From: Limoniibacter endophyticus | GTDB taxonomy: Bacteria; Pseudomonadota; Alphaproteobacteria; Rhizobiales; Rhizobiaceae | Assembly (NCBI RefSeq): GCF_014652835.1 | Contig: NZ_BMZO01000004.1 | Location: 62,001-126,000, forward strand | Reading direction: 5' to 3' | Length of the DNA stretch: 64,000 nucleotides | Shown: positions 7,515-15,598 of the stretch, in pieces | Numbering within the stretch: position 1 is the stretch's first letter | Layout of the letters: each line of letters opens with the position of its first letter | The notes under the pieces: model-generated | What the model was told of the DNA's origin: nothing | Databases searched by the model: none | What the model saw: only the letters and a program-made list of their open reading frames with translations | Translations under genes and position numbers: made by a program

Positions 7515-8117
7515 TTGCCCAAACTTCTATACGCACCTGCCTCCCCCTACAGCGCGAAAGTTCGCATGGCCGCCAAACAGGCCGACATGGACATTGAAAT
7601 CGTCAAGGTCGACGCGAATGCAGAGCCAGCTCTTGTCCTGGAGAACAACCCTCTTGGCAAAATCCCTGTACTGATACTGGAGGATGGGACGTCGATTTTC
7701 GATAGCCGCGCCATCACGCAGTATCTGGCTCGAGCGTCGAAAAACAAGCTGTTCCCGCGGAGCGCGGAAAAACGCCTTGAGGCTGAGCGTCTGGAAGCAC
7801 TGGCTGACGGGCTTTGCGATGCGTTGCTCGCGCACGTCTATGAGCGCCGTATGCGTCCGGAAGAGAAAGTGCACCAGCCGTGGCTTGACAAGCAATGGGG
7901 GAAAGCCGTTCGGGCCCTTGATTATTTCAACGAGAACGCGCCTGCACTCACGAAGAATCCGACCGTCGGCATCATCGCGCTACGTGCAGCGCTTGCCTAT
8001 ACCGATCTGCGTTTTGGCGACACGAAGTGGGAAAAGGGCCGTGGCAAACTTAAGAGCTGGCGTACGCGCTTCGACAAGCGTTACCCGGAACTCGTCGAGT
8101 TGCTCCCGCAAGCTTGA
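7515..8117 (+). CDS. Glutathione S-transferase family protein
   Basis: A 200-residue cytosolic GST. The thioredoxin-like N-half (to about 78) has YAPASPYSAKVRMAAK with a Ser-Pro pair at the usual active-site turn, the cis-Pro block GKIPVL, and DSRAITQYL, the Ser/Asp glutathione-anchoring loop. The helical C-domain ends with LRFGDTKW...RYPEL. The start is TTG, supported by GGAG nine bases upstream and by the fold beginning immediately after it. Substrate unknown. It converges on the omp25-like gene across a bidirectional terminator. Confidence 0.88.
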   Translation: MPKLLYAPASPYSAKVRMAAKQADMDIEIVKVDANAEPALVLENNPLGKIPVLILEDGTSIFDSRAITQYLARASKNKLFPRSAEKRLEAERLEALADGLCDALLAHVYERRMRPEEKVHQPWLDKQWGKAVRALDYFNENAPALTKNPTVGIIALRAALAYTDLRFGDTKWEKGRGKLKSWRTRFDKRYPELVELLPQA

Positions 8118-8180
8118 GAACCAGATTCAAAAAGTTCGGATCCTGCTTCTAATTCCGATTTCAAGCCATTGATAAAAAAG

Positions 8181-8210
8181 AAAAAGCCGGATCGTTCGAT
8201 CCGGCTTTTT
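8181..8210. terminator. Bidirectional terminator between GST and omp25-like genes
   Basis: AAAAAGCCGGATCG and CGATCCGGCTTTTT form a perfect palindrome with A and T runs on both sides, so it can end transcription from both converging genes. Confidence 0.92.
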
Positions 8211-8231
8211 CTCTATGTGATGTCGAGTGAA

Positions 8232-8879
8232 TTAGAACTTCACACCAACGCCGACCATAACACGATGGTCCTTGGATTCGACGTTACCAAAGGTGTCGAA
8301 GTCTTCATCACCATAATCGGTGTAACGGTATTCACCGCGAGCGAAGACGTTTTCGGTGAGCTTAACGTCGGTACCAACGCCAGCGGTCCAGCCGACCATG
8401 GTTTCCTTTTCGGAAATGCCAGCCGCTTCGATCTTCTGGTTCTTGGCAGCAACACCACCAGCAGCGTAAACGAGAACGTCAGGCGTTACAGCCGAACCGA
8501 TGCGGGCACGAAGCGCGCCATCAACGCCGGACTTGGCTTGGATGCCAGCAGCACCGCCCGACACGTCCGAATAGTTTACGTCAGCTTCAATACCATATAC
8601 GAGGCCATTACCGGTTTCCCAGTTGTAACCGCCGAATACACCGCCGACGAATCCGTCCGTTTCGATGCCAACGCCCGGAAGATCAGCGTCGCCGGAGAAG
8701 CCGTAGCCACCCTGCGCACCGAGATAGGCACCGCCCCACGAAGCAACCGGAGCAACTTCAACCGGAGCAGCCGGGGGAGCCGGAGGCGCATCGTAAACGA
8801 CGTCAGCAGCAGAAGCGGCAGCAACCGAAAGGCCCAGGGCAGCGATGGTCGCCGATACGTAGTTGAGAGTGGATTTCAT
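8232..8879 (-). CDS. Omp25/Omp31-family outer membrane protein
   Basis: A 215-residue beta-barrel protein. It starts with a signal peptide (MKSTLNYVSATIAALGL, cleavage at ASA-AD), then a Pro-rich linker (APPAPPAAPVEVAP), then eight predicted amphipathic strands with alternating aromatic residues (GGAYLGAQGGYGF, YGIEADVNYS, VFARGEYRYTDYG). It ends in Phe (VGVGVKF), the outer-membrane assembly signal. WTAGVG...R-EYRYT and the C-terminus are typical of Brucella Omp25/Omp31 proteins, several of which are paralogs. The sequence does not say which paralog this is, so no symbol is given. A GGAGAA site lies about 8 bases before the ATG. Confidence 0.9.
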   Translation of the reverse strand: MKSTLNYVSATIAALGLSVAAASAADVVYDAPPAPPAAPVEVAPVASWGGAYLGAQGGYGFSGDADLPGVGIETDGFVGGVFGGYNWETGNGLVYGIEADVNYSDVSGGAAGIQAKSGVDGALRARIGSAVTPDVLVYAAGGVAAKNQKIEAAGISEKETMVGWTAGVGTDVKLTENVFARGEYRYTDYGDEDFDTFGNVESKDHRVMVGVGVKF

Positions 8880-9195
8880 TTTTTAATTCTCCTTATTCGG
8901 AAACCTGCAACTCGTTTCCAGGTATGGTAATGAGTTGGAGAAGGAAGAGGTTCCAATCGCGTTTCCAACACGGTGCCAATTTCGTCGCGAAATGGGGCCG
9001 AAGAAGAGGAAAAAAAAGGAGTTTACCTGGCGCCAATGTGGCGGAAAAGAGACGTGTCATTTTAGCAACGCCGCATGATTTCGCTTTCCTAACGGAAGGA
9101 TTTTCTATTTAAATCAAATAGCTGGTCTTAGGTAAGAATCGTCCGCGCCGAATTTTAACCCACTACTAACCATCAGAAGCCACACTCCTGTCACG
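8880..9195. promoter_or_regulatory. Divergent upstream region of omp25-like gene and FolM-like gene
   Basis: A 316-base non-coding stretch between two divergent genes. It holds the ribosome site of the outer-membrane gene and an AACTC...GAGTT inverted pair (8909-8936) close to its start. The half towards the reductase is AT-richer (TTTCTATTTAAATCAAATAG). I cannot assign promoter hexamers with confidence, and see no ORF worth calling. Confidence 0.4.
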
Positions 9196-10005
9196 TTGAT
9201 GAAGAAACCCGCCATTTCCATTAACCATGAATCGGACAGCCAAAAACAACCAGTGTCCAAAATCGCCCTTATAACAGGCGGCGCTCGGCGCGTCGGACGC
9301 GCAATTGCCCAGGATTTGGCACAGAACGGCTTCTCCGTGGCTATCCATCATCATGATTCTCAGGAAGACGCGGAATCCATCGCCGAGATTGCAAGAAGCT
9401 TCGGCGTTCAGGCGGCAACGGTCAGCGGGGACCTCTCCGACCGTTCACAGTACGAGAGGATCATTGCCGAGACGGTCGGAAAGCTGGGTACGCTCGATAT
9501 CCTCGTCAATAATGCCTCCGTTTTTGAAAACGATTCCGTGCTGGATTTCGATTGGCCGCAATGGGATGCTCATTTTCGGTTGCACGTGGATGCGCCGGTC
9601 GCCCTCACACGCGCATTCCACGACCAGTTGCCAGAGGATCGCAAGGGGCTGGTCGTCAACCTGATCGATCAGCGCGTCTGGAAAATTACGCCAACTCATT
9701 TTTCATATATGCTTTCGAAGCAAGCCTTGTGGGCAGCGACCCGGACTATGGCACAGGCGCTTGCGCCGCGCATTCGTGTCAATGCCATAGGCCCCGGTCC
9801 GACGCTCGCCAATTCGAGACAGAGCCAGCAGCACTTCTTAAATCAAACCGACGCGCTTATATTGAAGCATGGGCCGCAACTTTCCGAATTCGGAGCAACG
9901 ATTCGTTATTTCTGGAACAGCCCATCCATCACCGGGCAAATGATCGCTCTCGACGGCGGGCAGCATCTCGCCTGGGAGACGCCGGACGTTCTGGTAGACG
10001 AGTGA
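9196..10005 (+). CDS. SDR family oxidoreductase, FolM/pteridine reductase-like
   Basis: A 269-residue Rossmann-fold reductase. TGGARRVGRAIA (about 28-39) is the NADP-binding loop; the Arg pair is typical of pteridine-reductase and FolM-type enzymes. NNAS follows, then the active-site block VVNLIDQRVWK...YMLSK. The usual SDR catalytic Ser is replaced by Asp in this block, as in the FolM/PTR1 group, and Tyr-x3-Lys is intact. The C-terminal part keeps NAIGPGPTL and ITGQMIALDGGQHL. A dihydromonapterin or dihydrofolate reductase role is plausible but inferred. It lies 67 bases upstream of uvrC in the same direction. Confidence 0.82.
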   Translation: MMKKPAISINHESDSQKQPVSKIALITGGARRVGRAIAQDLAQNGFSVAIHHHDSQEDAESIAEIARSFGVQAATVSGDLSDRSQYERIIAETVGKLGTLDILVNNASVFENDSVLDFDWPQWDAHFRLHVDAPVALTRAFHDQLPEDRKGLVVNLIDQRVWKITPTHFSYMLSKQALWAATRTMAQALAPRIRVNAIGPGPTLANSRQSQQHFLNQTDALILKHGPQLSEFGATIRYFWNSPSITGQMIALDGGQHLAWETPDVLVDE

Positions 10006-10072
10006 GCGGTCATAATTCAGACTCTCCCGGGGCGCATCCGTTGCATCTCCGGCAGACCGACATCGAGACGAA

Positions 10073-12082
10073 ATGACCGATATTACCGACGATCTGGATA
10101 TAAATGACGCTGACGGTCTCGACTCGCCCGAGGATCAGGTGGGCGAAATCTCGTCGGCCAGCAGCCAGATCAGCTGGGAAATCCTCGATCAGGGCGAGGC
10201 CAGCGGCGATAACGGCATGGAAATCATCCAGGCGCTCGTTCGCCAGTTGCCAAACTCGCCTGGCGTCTATCGCATGATGAATGCAGCGGGCGACGTCATG
10301 TATGTCGGCAAGGCACGCAGCCTGAAAAAACGCGTCGGCCAATATGCGCAAGGTCGCTTCCACACCAACCGTATCGGCCGCATGGTCACCGACACGCGCA
10401 GCATGGAATTCGTCGTTACCCGAACCGAAACCGAAGCGCTGCTGCTGGAAGCCAATCTCATCAAGCGCTTTCGCCCGCGCTTCAACGTCCTGTTGCGCGA
10501 CGACAAATCTTTTCCGTATATATTGCTGACCGGCGATCATCCGGCGCCCGGCCTTTTCAAGCATCGGGGCGCGCGAAGCCGCAAGGGTGACTATTTTGGC
10601 CCCTTCGCATCCGCAGGAGCCGTCAATCACACGATCAATGCATTGGAGCGCGCCTTCCTTCTGCGCAGTTGCACGGATTCCGTTTTCTCGACGCGCACAC
10701 GCCCTTGCCTTCTGCATCAGATCAAACGTTGCTCAGCCCCCTGCACCGGCGAAATTTCGCTGGAGGATTACGCAAAACTCGTCTCGGAGGCGAAAGGGTT
10801 TCTTTCCGGGCGCAGTCAGAAAGTGAAAGAAGATATTTCGCGTGCCATGCAGGCCGCGTCCGCCAATCTCGATTTCGAACGCGCCGCGATCTACCGCGAC
10901 CGCTTGTCGGCTCTCTCCCATGTGCAGAGTCATCAAGGCATCAATCCTCAATCGGTCGACGAAGCCGATGTAATCGCCATTCATCAGGAAGGCGGCCAAA
11001 GCTGTGTGCAAGTCTTCTTCTTCCGCACGGGTCAAAACTGGGGCAACCGGGCGTATTTTCCAAAGGCAGACCCTGCCCTTACGGCAGAAGAAGTGCTCAC
11101 CTCGTTTCTTGCTCAATTCTACGACGACAAGCCCTGCCCACGGCAAATCTTCCTGTCGCATGAGTTGGAAGATGCGGCCCTGCTGACGGAAGCGCTCTCG
11201 ACCCGGGCCAATCGCAGGGTGGTCGTTTCGTCTCCCAAACGCGGTGAAAAGAAAGAGCTTGTCGAGCACGCCACGCGAAATGCTCGCGAAGCGCTCGGTC
11301 GTCGTCTAGCCGAAACCTCCAGCCAGCAGCGACTGCTCGAAGGTCTTGCCGCCACATTCGGTCTGGAGCGCGTGCCACGTCGCATCGAGGTTTATGACAA
11401 CTCGCATATCATGGGCACCAATGCCGTAGGAGGTATGATCGTCGCGGGGCCGGAAGGCTTCGTTAAGAACCAGTATCGCAAGTTCAATATCCGTTCGGAA
11501 GACATCACGCCGGGAGACGATTTCGGCATGATGCGCGAAGTCATCCAGCGACGCTTCTCGCGCCTCCTCAAGGATCATGCCGAAGAACTGGAAAAGCCCG
11601 TCGAGGAGGATAATGACACCTTCCCCGCCTGGCCTGACCTTATACTGATCGACGGCGGCCAGGGGCAAATGAGCTCGGTGAAACAGATCCTGTCAGAATT
11701 GCATCTCGACCGGACCGTAACCGCCATCGGCGTTGCAAAAGGCGTGGATCGCGAAGCTGGGCGCGAACGCTTTTTCATGGAGGGCAAGCCGCCCTTCACC
11801 CTGCCGGTGCGCGATCCGGTGCTCTATTTCATCCAGCGTATGCGCGACGAAGCGCACCGATTCGCGATCGGCTCGCATCGCGCGCGGCGCAAAAAGGAGA
11901 TGGTGCGCAATCCGCTCGACGAGATCGCCGGTATCGGCCCGTCACGCAAGCGCGCATTGCTGCATCATTTCGGTACTGCGAAGGCTGTTGGGCGTGCCAA
12001 TTTCAAAGACCTCCTCGCTGTCGAAGGAATTTCCGAATCCGTCGCACGACAAGTTTACAATCATTTTCATCCTGACGGCTAA
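10073..12082 (+). CDS. uvrC: Excinuclease ABC subunit C (UvrC)
   Basis: Makes both incisions in nucleotide excision repair after UvrAB marks a lesion. The 669-residue product has an acidic N-terminal extension of about 60 residues, then the GIY-YIG nuclease (PGVYRMMN...[13 protein letters not shown], 3' incision). A Cys-containing segment ([12 protein letters not shown]) and the UvrB-interacting helix ([16 protein letters not shown]) follow. The RNase H-like domain ([28 protein letters not shown], 5' incision) and C-terminal helix-hairpin-helices ([17 protein letters not shown]) complete it. The extension and the ATG are taken as annotated by frame; a start near residue 47 would also give a full enzyme. 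Confidence 0.96.
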   Translation: MTDITDDLDINDADGLDSPEDQVGEISSASSQISWEILDQGEASGDNGMEIIQALVRQLPNSPGVYRMMNAAGDVMYVGKARSLKKRVGQYAQGRFHTNRIGRMVTDTRSMEFVVTRTETEALLLEANLIKRFRPRFNVLLRDDKSFPYILLTGDHPAPGLFKHRGARSRKGDYFGPFASAGAVNHTINALERAFLLRSCTDSVFSTRTRPCLLHQIKRCSAPCTGEISLEDYAKLVSEAKGFLSGRSQKVKEDISRAMQAASANLDFERAAIYRDRLSALSHVQSHQGINPQSVDEADVIAIHQEGGQSCVQVFFFRTGQNWGNRAYFPKADPALTAEEVLTSFLAQFYDDKPCPRQIFLSHELEDAALLTEALSTRANRRVVVSSPKRGEKKELVEHATRNAREALGRRLAETSSQQRLLEGLAATFGLERVPRRIEVYDNSHIMGTNAVGGMIVAGPEGFVKNQYRKFNIRSEDITPGDDFGMMREVIQRRFSRLLKDHAEELEKPVEEDNDTFPAWPDLILIDGGQGQMSSVKQILSELHLDRTVTAIGVAKGVDREAGRERFFMEGKPPFTLPVRDPVLYFIQRMRDEAHRFAIGSHRARRKKEMVRNPLDEIAGIGPSRKRALLHHFGTAKAVGRANFKDLLAVEGISESVARQVYNHFHPDG

Positions 12083-12191
12083 GCTGTCGGGGGAACGTTC
12101 AATATGTGGTCTTGACCCGGTTAACCAACATCTGGTTTGACTGTTTTCGAATCTTGGCGGCTACGGCTGTAGTCGAGATAGGGTATTTTTC

Positions 12192-12785
12192 ATGGCGCGG
12201 CGCGCATTCAACCTTCCGAACATCCTGACCTATGGCCGGATTGCAGCGGTTCCGCTCGTCGTTCTCTGCTTCTTCATCGAAGGAACTCTGCAATCGAGCG
12301 ACTTTGCGCGCTGGTGTGCGTTCTGGATATTCATTATCGCCAGCATTACGGATTATCTTGACGGCTATCTTGCACGCGCCTGGCAACAAACCTCGATCAT
12401 CGGGCGCATGCTCGATCCAATCGCCGACAAGCTGCTCGTCGCCACCTCGTTGCTTCTTCTGGCAGCCGACACGGACGGTACGCTGGCCGGCTGGAGCCTC
12501 TGGGCCGCAATTATCATCCTCTGTCGTGAAATTCTGGTGTCGGGTCTGCGCGAATATCTTGCAGAACTGAAAGTGTCTGTCCCCGTCACGCGTCTGGCCA
12601 AGTGGAAGACTGCCGTGCAGATGGTGGCTATCGCAGCGCTCCTTCTCGGACCTGCTGGCGATCACTTCTTCATGCCCTACTGGACCCAGATCGCTATCGT
12701 GCTGCTCTGGATAGCTGCCCTTCTTACGCTCTACACCGGCTACGATTACTTCCGCGCCGGTGCAAAGCACATTCTGGAAGAGTAG
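12192..12785 (+). CDS. pgsA: CDP-diacylglycerol--glycerol-3-phosphate 3-phosphatidyltransferase
   Basis: Makes phosphatidylglycerol phosphate from CDP-diacylglycerol in the inner membrane, the committed step to PG and cardiolipin. The 197-residue protein begins FNLPNILTYGRIAAVPLVV and carries the CDP-alcohol phosphotransferase signature DYLDGYLAR...GRMLDPIADK (D-x2-D-G-x2-A-R-x8-G-x3-D-x3-D). About five hydrophobic helices are visible. It is followed after 3 bases by moaD, so the pair is co-transcribed, an order common in Rhizobiales. Confidence 0.95.
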   Translation: MARRAFNLPNILTYGRIAAVPLVVLCFFIEGTLQSSDFARWCAFWIFIIASITDYLDGYLARAWQQTSIIGRMLDPIADKLLVATSLLLLAADTDGTLAGWSLWAAIIILCREILVSGLREYLAELKVSVPVTRLAKWKTAVQMVAIAALLLGPAGDHFFMPYWTQIAIVLLWIAALLTLYTGYDYFRAGAKHILEE

Positions 12786-12788
12786 CAC

Positions 12789-13043
12789 ATGCGTATCCGC
12801 TATTTCGCCCGTATCCGCGAGCAGGTCGGCATAGCCCAGGAAGACGTGGCGCTTCCTCAAAATCTCTCTACCATTGGTGATTTCGTCGACTGGCTGGAGG
12901 CGCGAGGGGATAATTTCGCGCGCGCCCTGGCGGATCGTAATGCCGTGCGCGTCGCGGTTGATCAATTGCACCGTGAGCATGACGAAGCCCTCGACCCGAA
13001 AGCCCTGGAAATAGCTCTCTTCCCGCCAATGACGGGTGGCTGA
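12789..13043 (+). CDS. moaD: Molybdopterin synthase small subunit MoaD
   Basis: The 84-residue ubiquitin-like sulphur carrier. Its C-terminal Gly-Gly (PPMTGG) becomes a thiocarboxylate that donates sulphur to precursor Z for molybdopterin. It starts MRIRYFARIREQVG as usual. It stands 3 bases from moaE, its obligate partner, and 3 bases after pgsA. The product is needed by the molybdopterin oxidoreductase encoded at 3.2-5.3 kb. Confidence 0.95.
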   Translation: MRIRYFARIREQVGIAQEDVALPQNLSTIGDFVDWLEARGDNFARALADRNAVRVAVDQLHREHDEALDPKALEIALFPPMTGG

Positions 13044-13046
13044 TCC

Positions 13047-13508
13047 ATGGCAATCACGGTTCGCGTCCAGGCTGAAGATTTCGACGCAGCCGCAGAAGTT
13101 GCGGCGTTGAGCGCGGGACGCACCGACATTGGTGCCGTCTCTTCTTTTCTCGGCCTCTGTCGCGATGAGGGTGGTAGTCTTGCAGCGCTCGAACTCGAGC
13201 ACTACCCCGGCATGGCACAGAAACAGATCGAAGCCATAGCGGTAGAAGCGGTTCAACGGTTTCAACTTTTTGGACTCACCGTCATCCACCGCTTCGGTCG
13301 CGTTGCGCCGGGCGAGCAGATCGTGCTCGTAGCAGCCTCCGCATCAAGCCGTGTCGGCGCGTTCCGGGCCACGGAATTTGTCATGGATTTTCTTAAAACT
13401 GACGCGCCTTTCTGGAAGAAGGAGCATCTGGTTTCAGGCAAGTCCGGCGATTGGGTCGAAGCCAAAGCGGATGACGCTAAACGCAGAAAGGCATGGAGAT
13501 CCACATGA
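13047..13508 (+). CDS. moaE: Molybdopterin synthase catalytic subunit MoaE
   Basis: The 153-residue catalytic subunit of the MoaD2E2 heterotetramer. Visible landmarks are GAVSSFLGLCRDEG, LELEHYPGMAQ, VIHRFGRVAPGEQIVLVA, SSRVGAFRATEFVMDFLK and the catalytic-lysine region APFWKKEHL. Its stop overlaps the next start as ATGA, pointing to translational coupling with the YbaY-like gene, which has no known part in cofactor synthesis. Confidence 0.95.
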   Translation: MAITVRVQAEDFDAAAEVAALSAGRTDIGAVSSFLGLCRDEGGSLAALELEHYPGMAQKQIEAIAVEAVQRFQLFGLTVIHRFGRVAPGEQIVLVAASASSRVGAFRATEFVMDFLKTDAPFWKKEHLVSGKSGDWVEAKADDAKRRKAWRST

Positions 13509-13897
13509 TTGCGAAGCTTCTGGCAACTGCGCTGCTCTGTGGCGTCGCCTTTGCCGCGCTAGCGGAGGGAAAGACCCTCGGTGGAGAGGTGTTTTTTGAC
13601 GAGAATGTTACGCTGCCGGAAGGCGCTACTGCGTCGATCCAGCTGATCGATGTCTCGGAAGCCGATGCGCCGGCGGAGATCATCGCCGAACAAACCATCG
13701 CTCCGGCGCAAACCCTGCCGCTTGTCTATGAACTTTCCTTTGACGATAACGATCTCGATGAGCGCCACTCCTACGCGCTGACCGCTCGCATCTCCCAGCG
13801 TGGCAAACTGCTCTATATCAATGATGTGCGCCACGTGGTTGATCCCAAAGGTGGGACGAAGAACCTCGCCATTCGCGTGATCCGCGTGGAGAAGTAA
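13505..13897 (+). CDS. Exported YbaY/YscW-family protein
   Basis: The ATG at 13505 (MIAKLLATALLCG) overlaps the moaE stop as ATGA; the in-frame ATG at 13493 would only add four polar residues before the signal. The 130-residue product has a signal peptide (cleavage near LA-EGK; no lipobox Cys is at the right place) and a single beta-sandwich domain resembling YbaY/YscW: GEVFFDENVTLPEGATASIQL, then IAPAQTLPLVYELSFD and HSYALTARISQRGKLLYIND. Relatives are lipoproteins or pilotin-like proteins of uncertain role. Envelope localisation is well supported, function is not. Confidence 0.75.
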   Translation: MIAKLLATALLCGVAFAALAEGKTLGGEVFFDENVTLPEGATASIQLIDVSEADAPAEIIAEQTIAPAQTLPLVYELSFDDNDLDERHSYALTARISQRGKLLYINDVRHVVDPKGGTKNLAIRVIRVEK

Positions 13898-14227
13898 GGC
13901 AGGATTATTTCGACGCCTCCTTGCGGCGGCATGCCGTTTTCGCTGCCCCCGAAAGCAGGACCGGTTGTCGTCCCAGAACGTGCGACCAGTTCAAGCTCCC
14001 TGCCAGCGCTTCGACATTTCCGTAACGTCGCGGGCAGAACGTCCACCACCATCTGCCGCTTGCCGAGCCTGCGTGTTATTCTTCCTGAGTCAGCTTGTGT
14101 ACCTGCCACAGCTTTTTCCAGCGTTTCAAGTCCCTCGGCAATGCCAACTCCCTGCAACAAAAACGGAGCCAAACGGCTCCGTTTTTTATTCTTTCAGCTC
14201 CTTACCGGATCAAGCCGGCAATTCTAT
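13898..14227. other. Convergent intergenic gap before ndk
   Basis: A 330-base gap between convergent genes. Apart from the terminator at its right side I see no convincing gene: the frames on both strands lack a ribosome site and a recognisable motif. A minus-strand stretch reading GVGIAEGLETLEKAVAG is suggestive of coding origin but matches no family I can name. Confidence 0.4.
14161..14187. terminator. Terminator between YbaY-like gene and ndk
   Basis: ACGGAGCC (14163-14170) pairs with GGCTCCGT (14175-14182) around an AAAC loop. There is a T run on the plus strand side and an A run on the other side, so it can serve both convergent genes. Confidence 0.88.
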
Positions 14228-14650
14228 TCAGCCGACGATTTCAGTATCGGAGAACCAGTACTTGATTTCCTGAGCGGCGGTTTCAGGTGCATCCGAGCCA
14301 TGAACGGAGTTTTCGCCGATGGACAAGGCGAACTGCTTGCGAATGGTGCCTTCAGCAGCCTGTTCCGGGTTGGTTGCGCCCATCAGTTCGCGGTTCTTGA
14401 GGATGGCGTTTTCGCCCTCCAGGACCTGAACGACGGTCGGGCCAGACGTCATGCCTTCAACCAGTTCGCCGAAGAAAGGGCGCTCCTTGTGAACAGCATA
14501 GAAGCCTTCGGCTTCGCGCTTGCTCATCCAGACGCGCTTCGAGGCGACAACGCGCAGGCCGTTGTCTTCAAACACCTTGGTGATGGCGCCGGTGAGGTTG
14601 CGCTTGGTTGCGTCGGGCTTGATCATCGAGAAGGTGCGTTCAATCGCCAT
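14228..14650 (-). CDS. ndk: Nucleoside diphosphate kinase
   Basis: Balances NTP pools by passing the gamma-phosphate through a phospho-His. The 140-residue protein has the normal length and starts [18 protein letters not shown]. The active-site His lies in NSVHGSD near residue 117, and the nucleotide-contact regions ([47 protein letters not shown]) are intact. It ends toward a bidirectional terminator. Confidence 0.97.
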   Translation of the reverse strand: MAIERTFSMIKPDATKRNLTGAITKVFEDNGLRVVASKRVWMSKREAEGFYAVHKERPFFGELVEGMTSGPTVVQVLEGENAILKNRELMGATNPEQAAEGTIRKQFALSIGENSVHGSDAPETAAQEIKYWFSDTEIVG

Positions 14651-14741
14651 GGTTTGTCCTTGCGAGGTGAGACGTGAAAAGATGGCGGCTCTTTAGAGGA
14701 TTTTTGCTGCAAACAAAAGCCCCGCTGCCATTTTCTTCCGC

Positions 14742-15434
14742 CTAGGCTGCGGCCGGAATCGTGCGGCCGAGCCCCTCATGCAAATCCAGGCAACGCTCGA
14801 ACCATCCGTGGATAGGGTCACCCTCCGGAATGGTTTCGAACGTCGACATGATGCGCGGCCATTGCAGCGCGCCAAACACGATATAGTCGGCGAAAAGCGG
14901 CTCCTTCCCGCCGATCCAGTCCTGATAGCCAAGTGTCTGGCGCAACGGCTCGAGCGTCTTAAGGAAAGCGTCGCGGCGTGCGTCACGATCAGCTACGATT
15001 TCTTCGAGCTTTCTGCCCAGCGCCTTTTCCCGGCTTTCGCGGAAGTAGGCCTGATTTTCCTCGTCCTGCCTCGCCCAGATATCCTGAACGACGGCAGAAA
15101 CCATGAATGGATGCAGCGTCGTAAGCGCCCATCGTTCGATGAAGCGCGAAAGCGCAATGCCGGCCTCGCCATCGAATAGCGTCGGGCGATCGCCATATGC
15201 CGCGTCGAGATAAAGCGCGATCTGGAAGGAGTCCGTCACCTTGTTATCGCCATCGACGATGAATGGCAGAGTCTTGGTTGCATTGCCGCCTTCAACTTCC
15301 CTGATACCAAGAAAAGTCGTGGGCACCAGCTCGTAAGGCAGCCCCTTATGTGCCAGCGCCATCTTCACCTTCCAGCAATGAGGACTGTAAGGGCGCGCGT
15401 GGTCGGCACCGACGAGGTCGTAGAACTTGATCAT
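14742..15434 (-). CDS. Glutathione S-transferase family protein
   Basis: A 230-residue GST. The start is placed at the ATG giving MIKFYDLVGADHARPYSPHCWKVK, since the thioredoxin fold begins there; the upstream 24 residues of the open frame look non-coding. SPHCWKVKMALAHKGLPYEL holds a possible active-site Ser/Cys. TLPFIVDGDNKVTDSFQIALYLD carries the cis-Pro and the glutathione-contact Ser. The C-domain ends with LFADYIVFGALQWPR...HGWFERCLDL. It resembles Ure2p/GstB-type rhizobial proteins; substrate unknown. It is not related closely to the GST at 7.5 kb. Confidence 0.85.
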   Translation of the reverse strand: MIKFYDLVGADHARPYSPHCWKVKMALAHKGLPYELVPTTFLGIREVEGGNATKTLPFIVDGDNKVTDSFQIALYLDAAYGDRPTLFDGEAGIALSRFIERWALTTLHPFMVSAVVQDIWARQDEENQAYFRESREKALGRKLEEIVADRDARRDAFLKTLEPLRQTLGYQDWIGGKEPLFADYIVFGALQWPRIMSTFETIPEGDPIHGWFERCLDLHEGLGRTIPAAA

Positions 15435-15598
15435 GCTTTTCTCTGCTCCCGATTTTTCGCGCGATCCTACCAGCCGCACGCTGCCTCGCCAGATAAAATT
15501 TCTCAACCACTATCGCATTTTGCGAAACATATGCTCAAATGCGGGCCGGAACGACATTCCCCTTGCAGTCACGCAGCGGTGCAGGCAAATACGCGCTC

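Noticed and set aside
8169-8930. Plus-strand ORF of 253 codons opposite the omp25-like gene
   Set aside because: Begins within the terminator palindrome and mirrors a clear outer-membrane protein.
12099-13289. Minus-strand ORF of 396 codons opposite pgsA-moaD-moaE
   Set aside because: Spans three recognised genes on the other strand and has no coding signature of its own.
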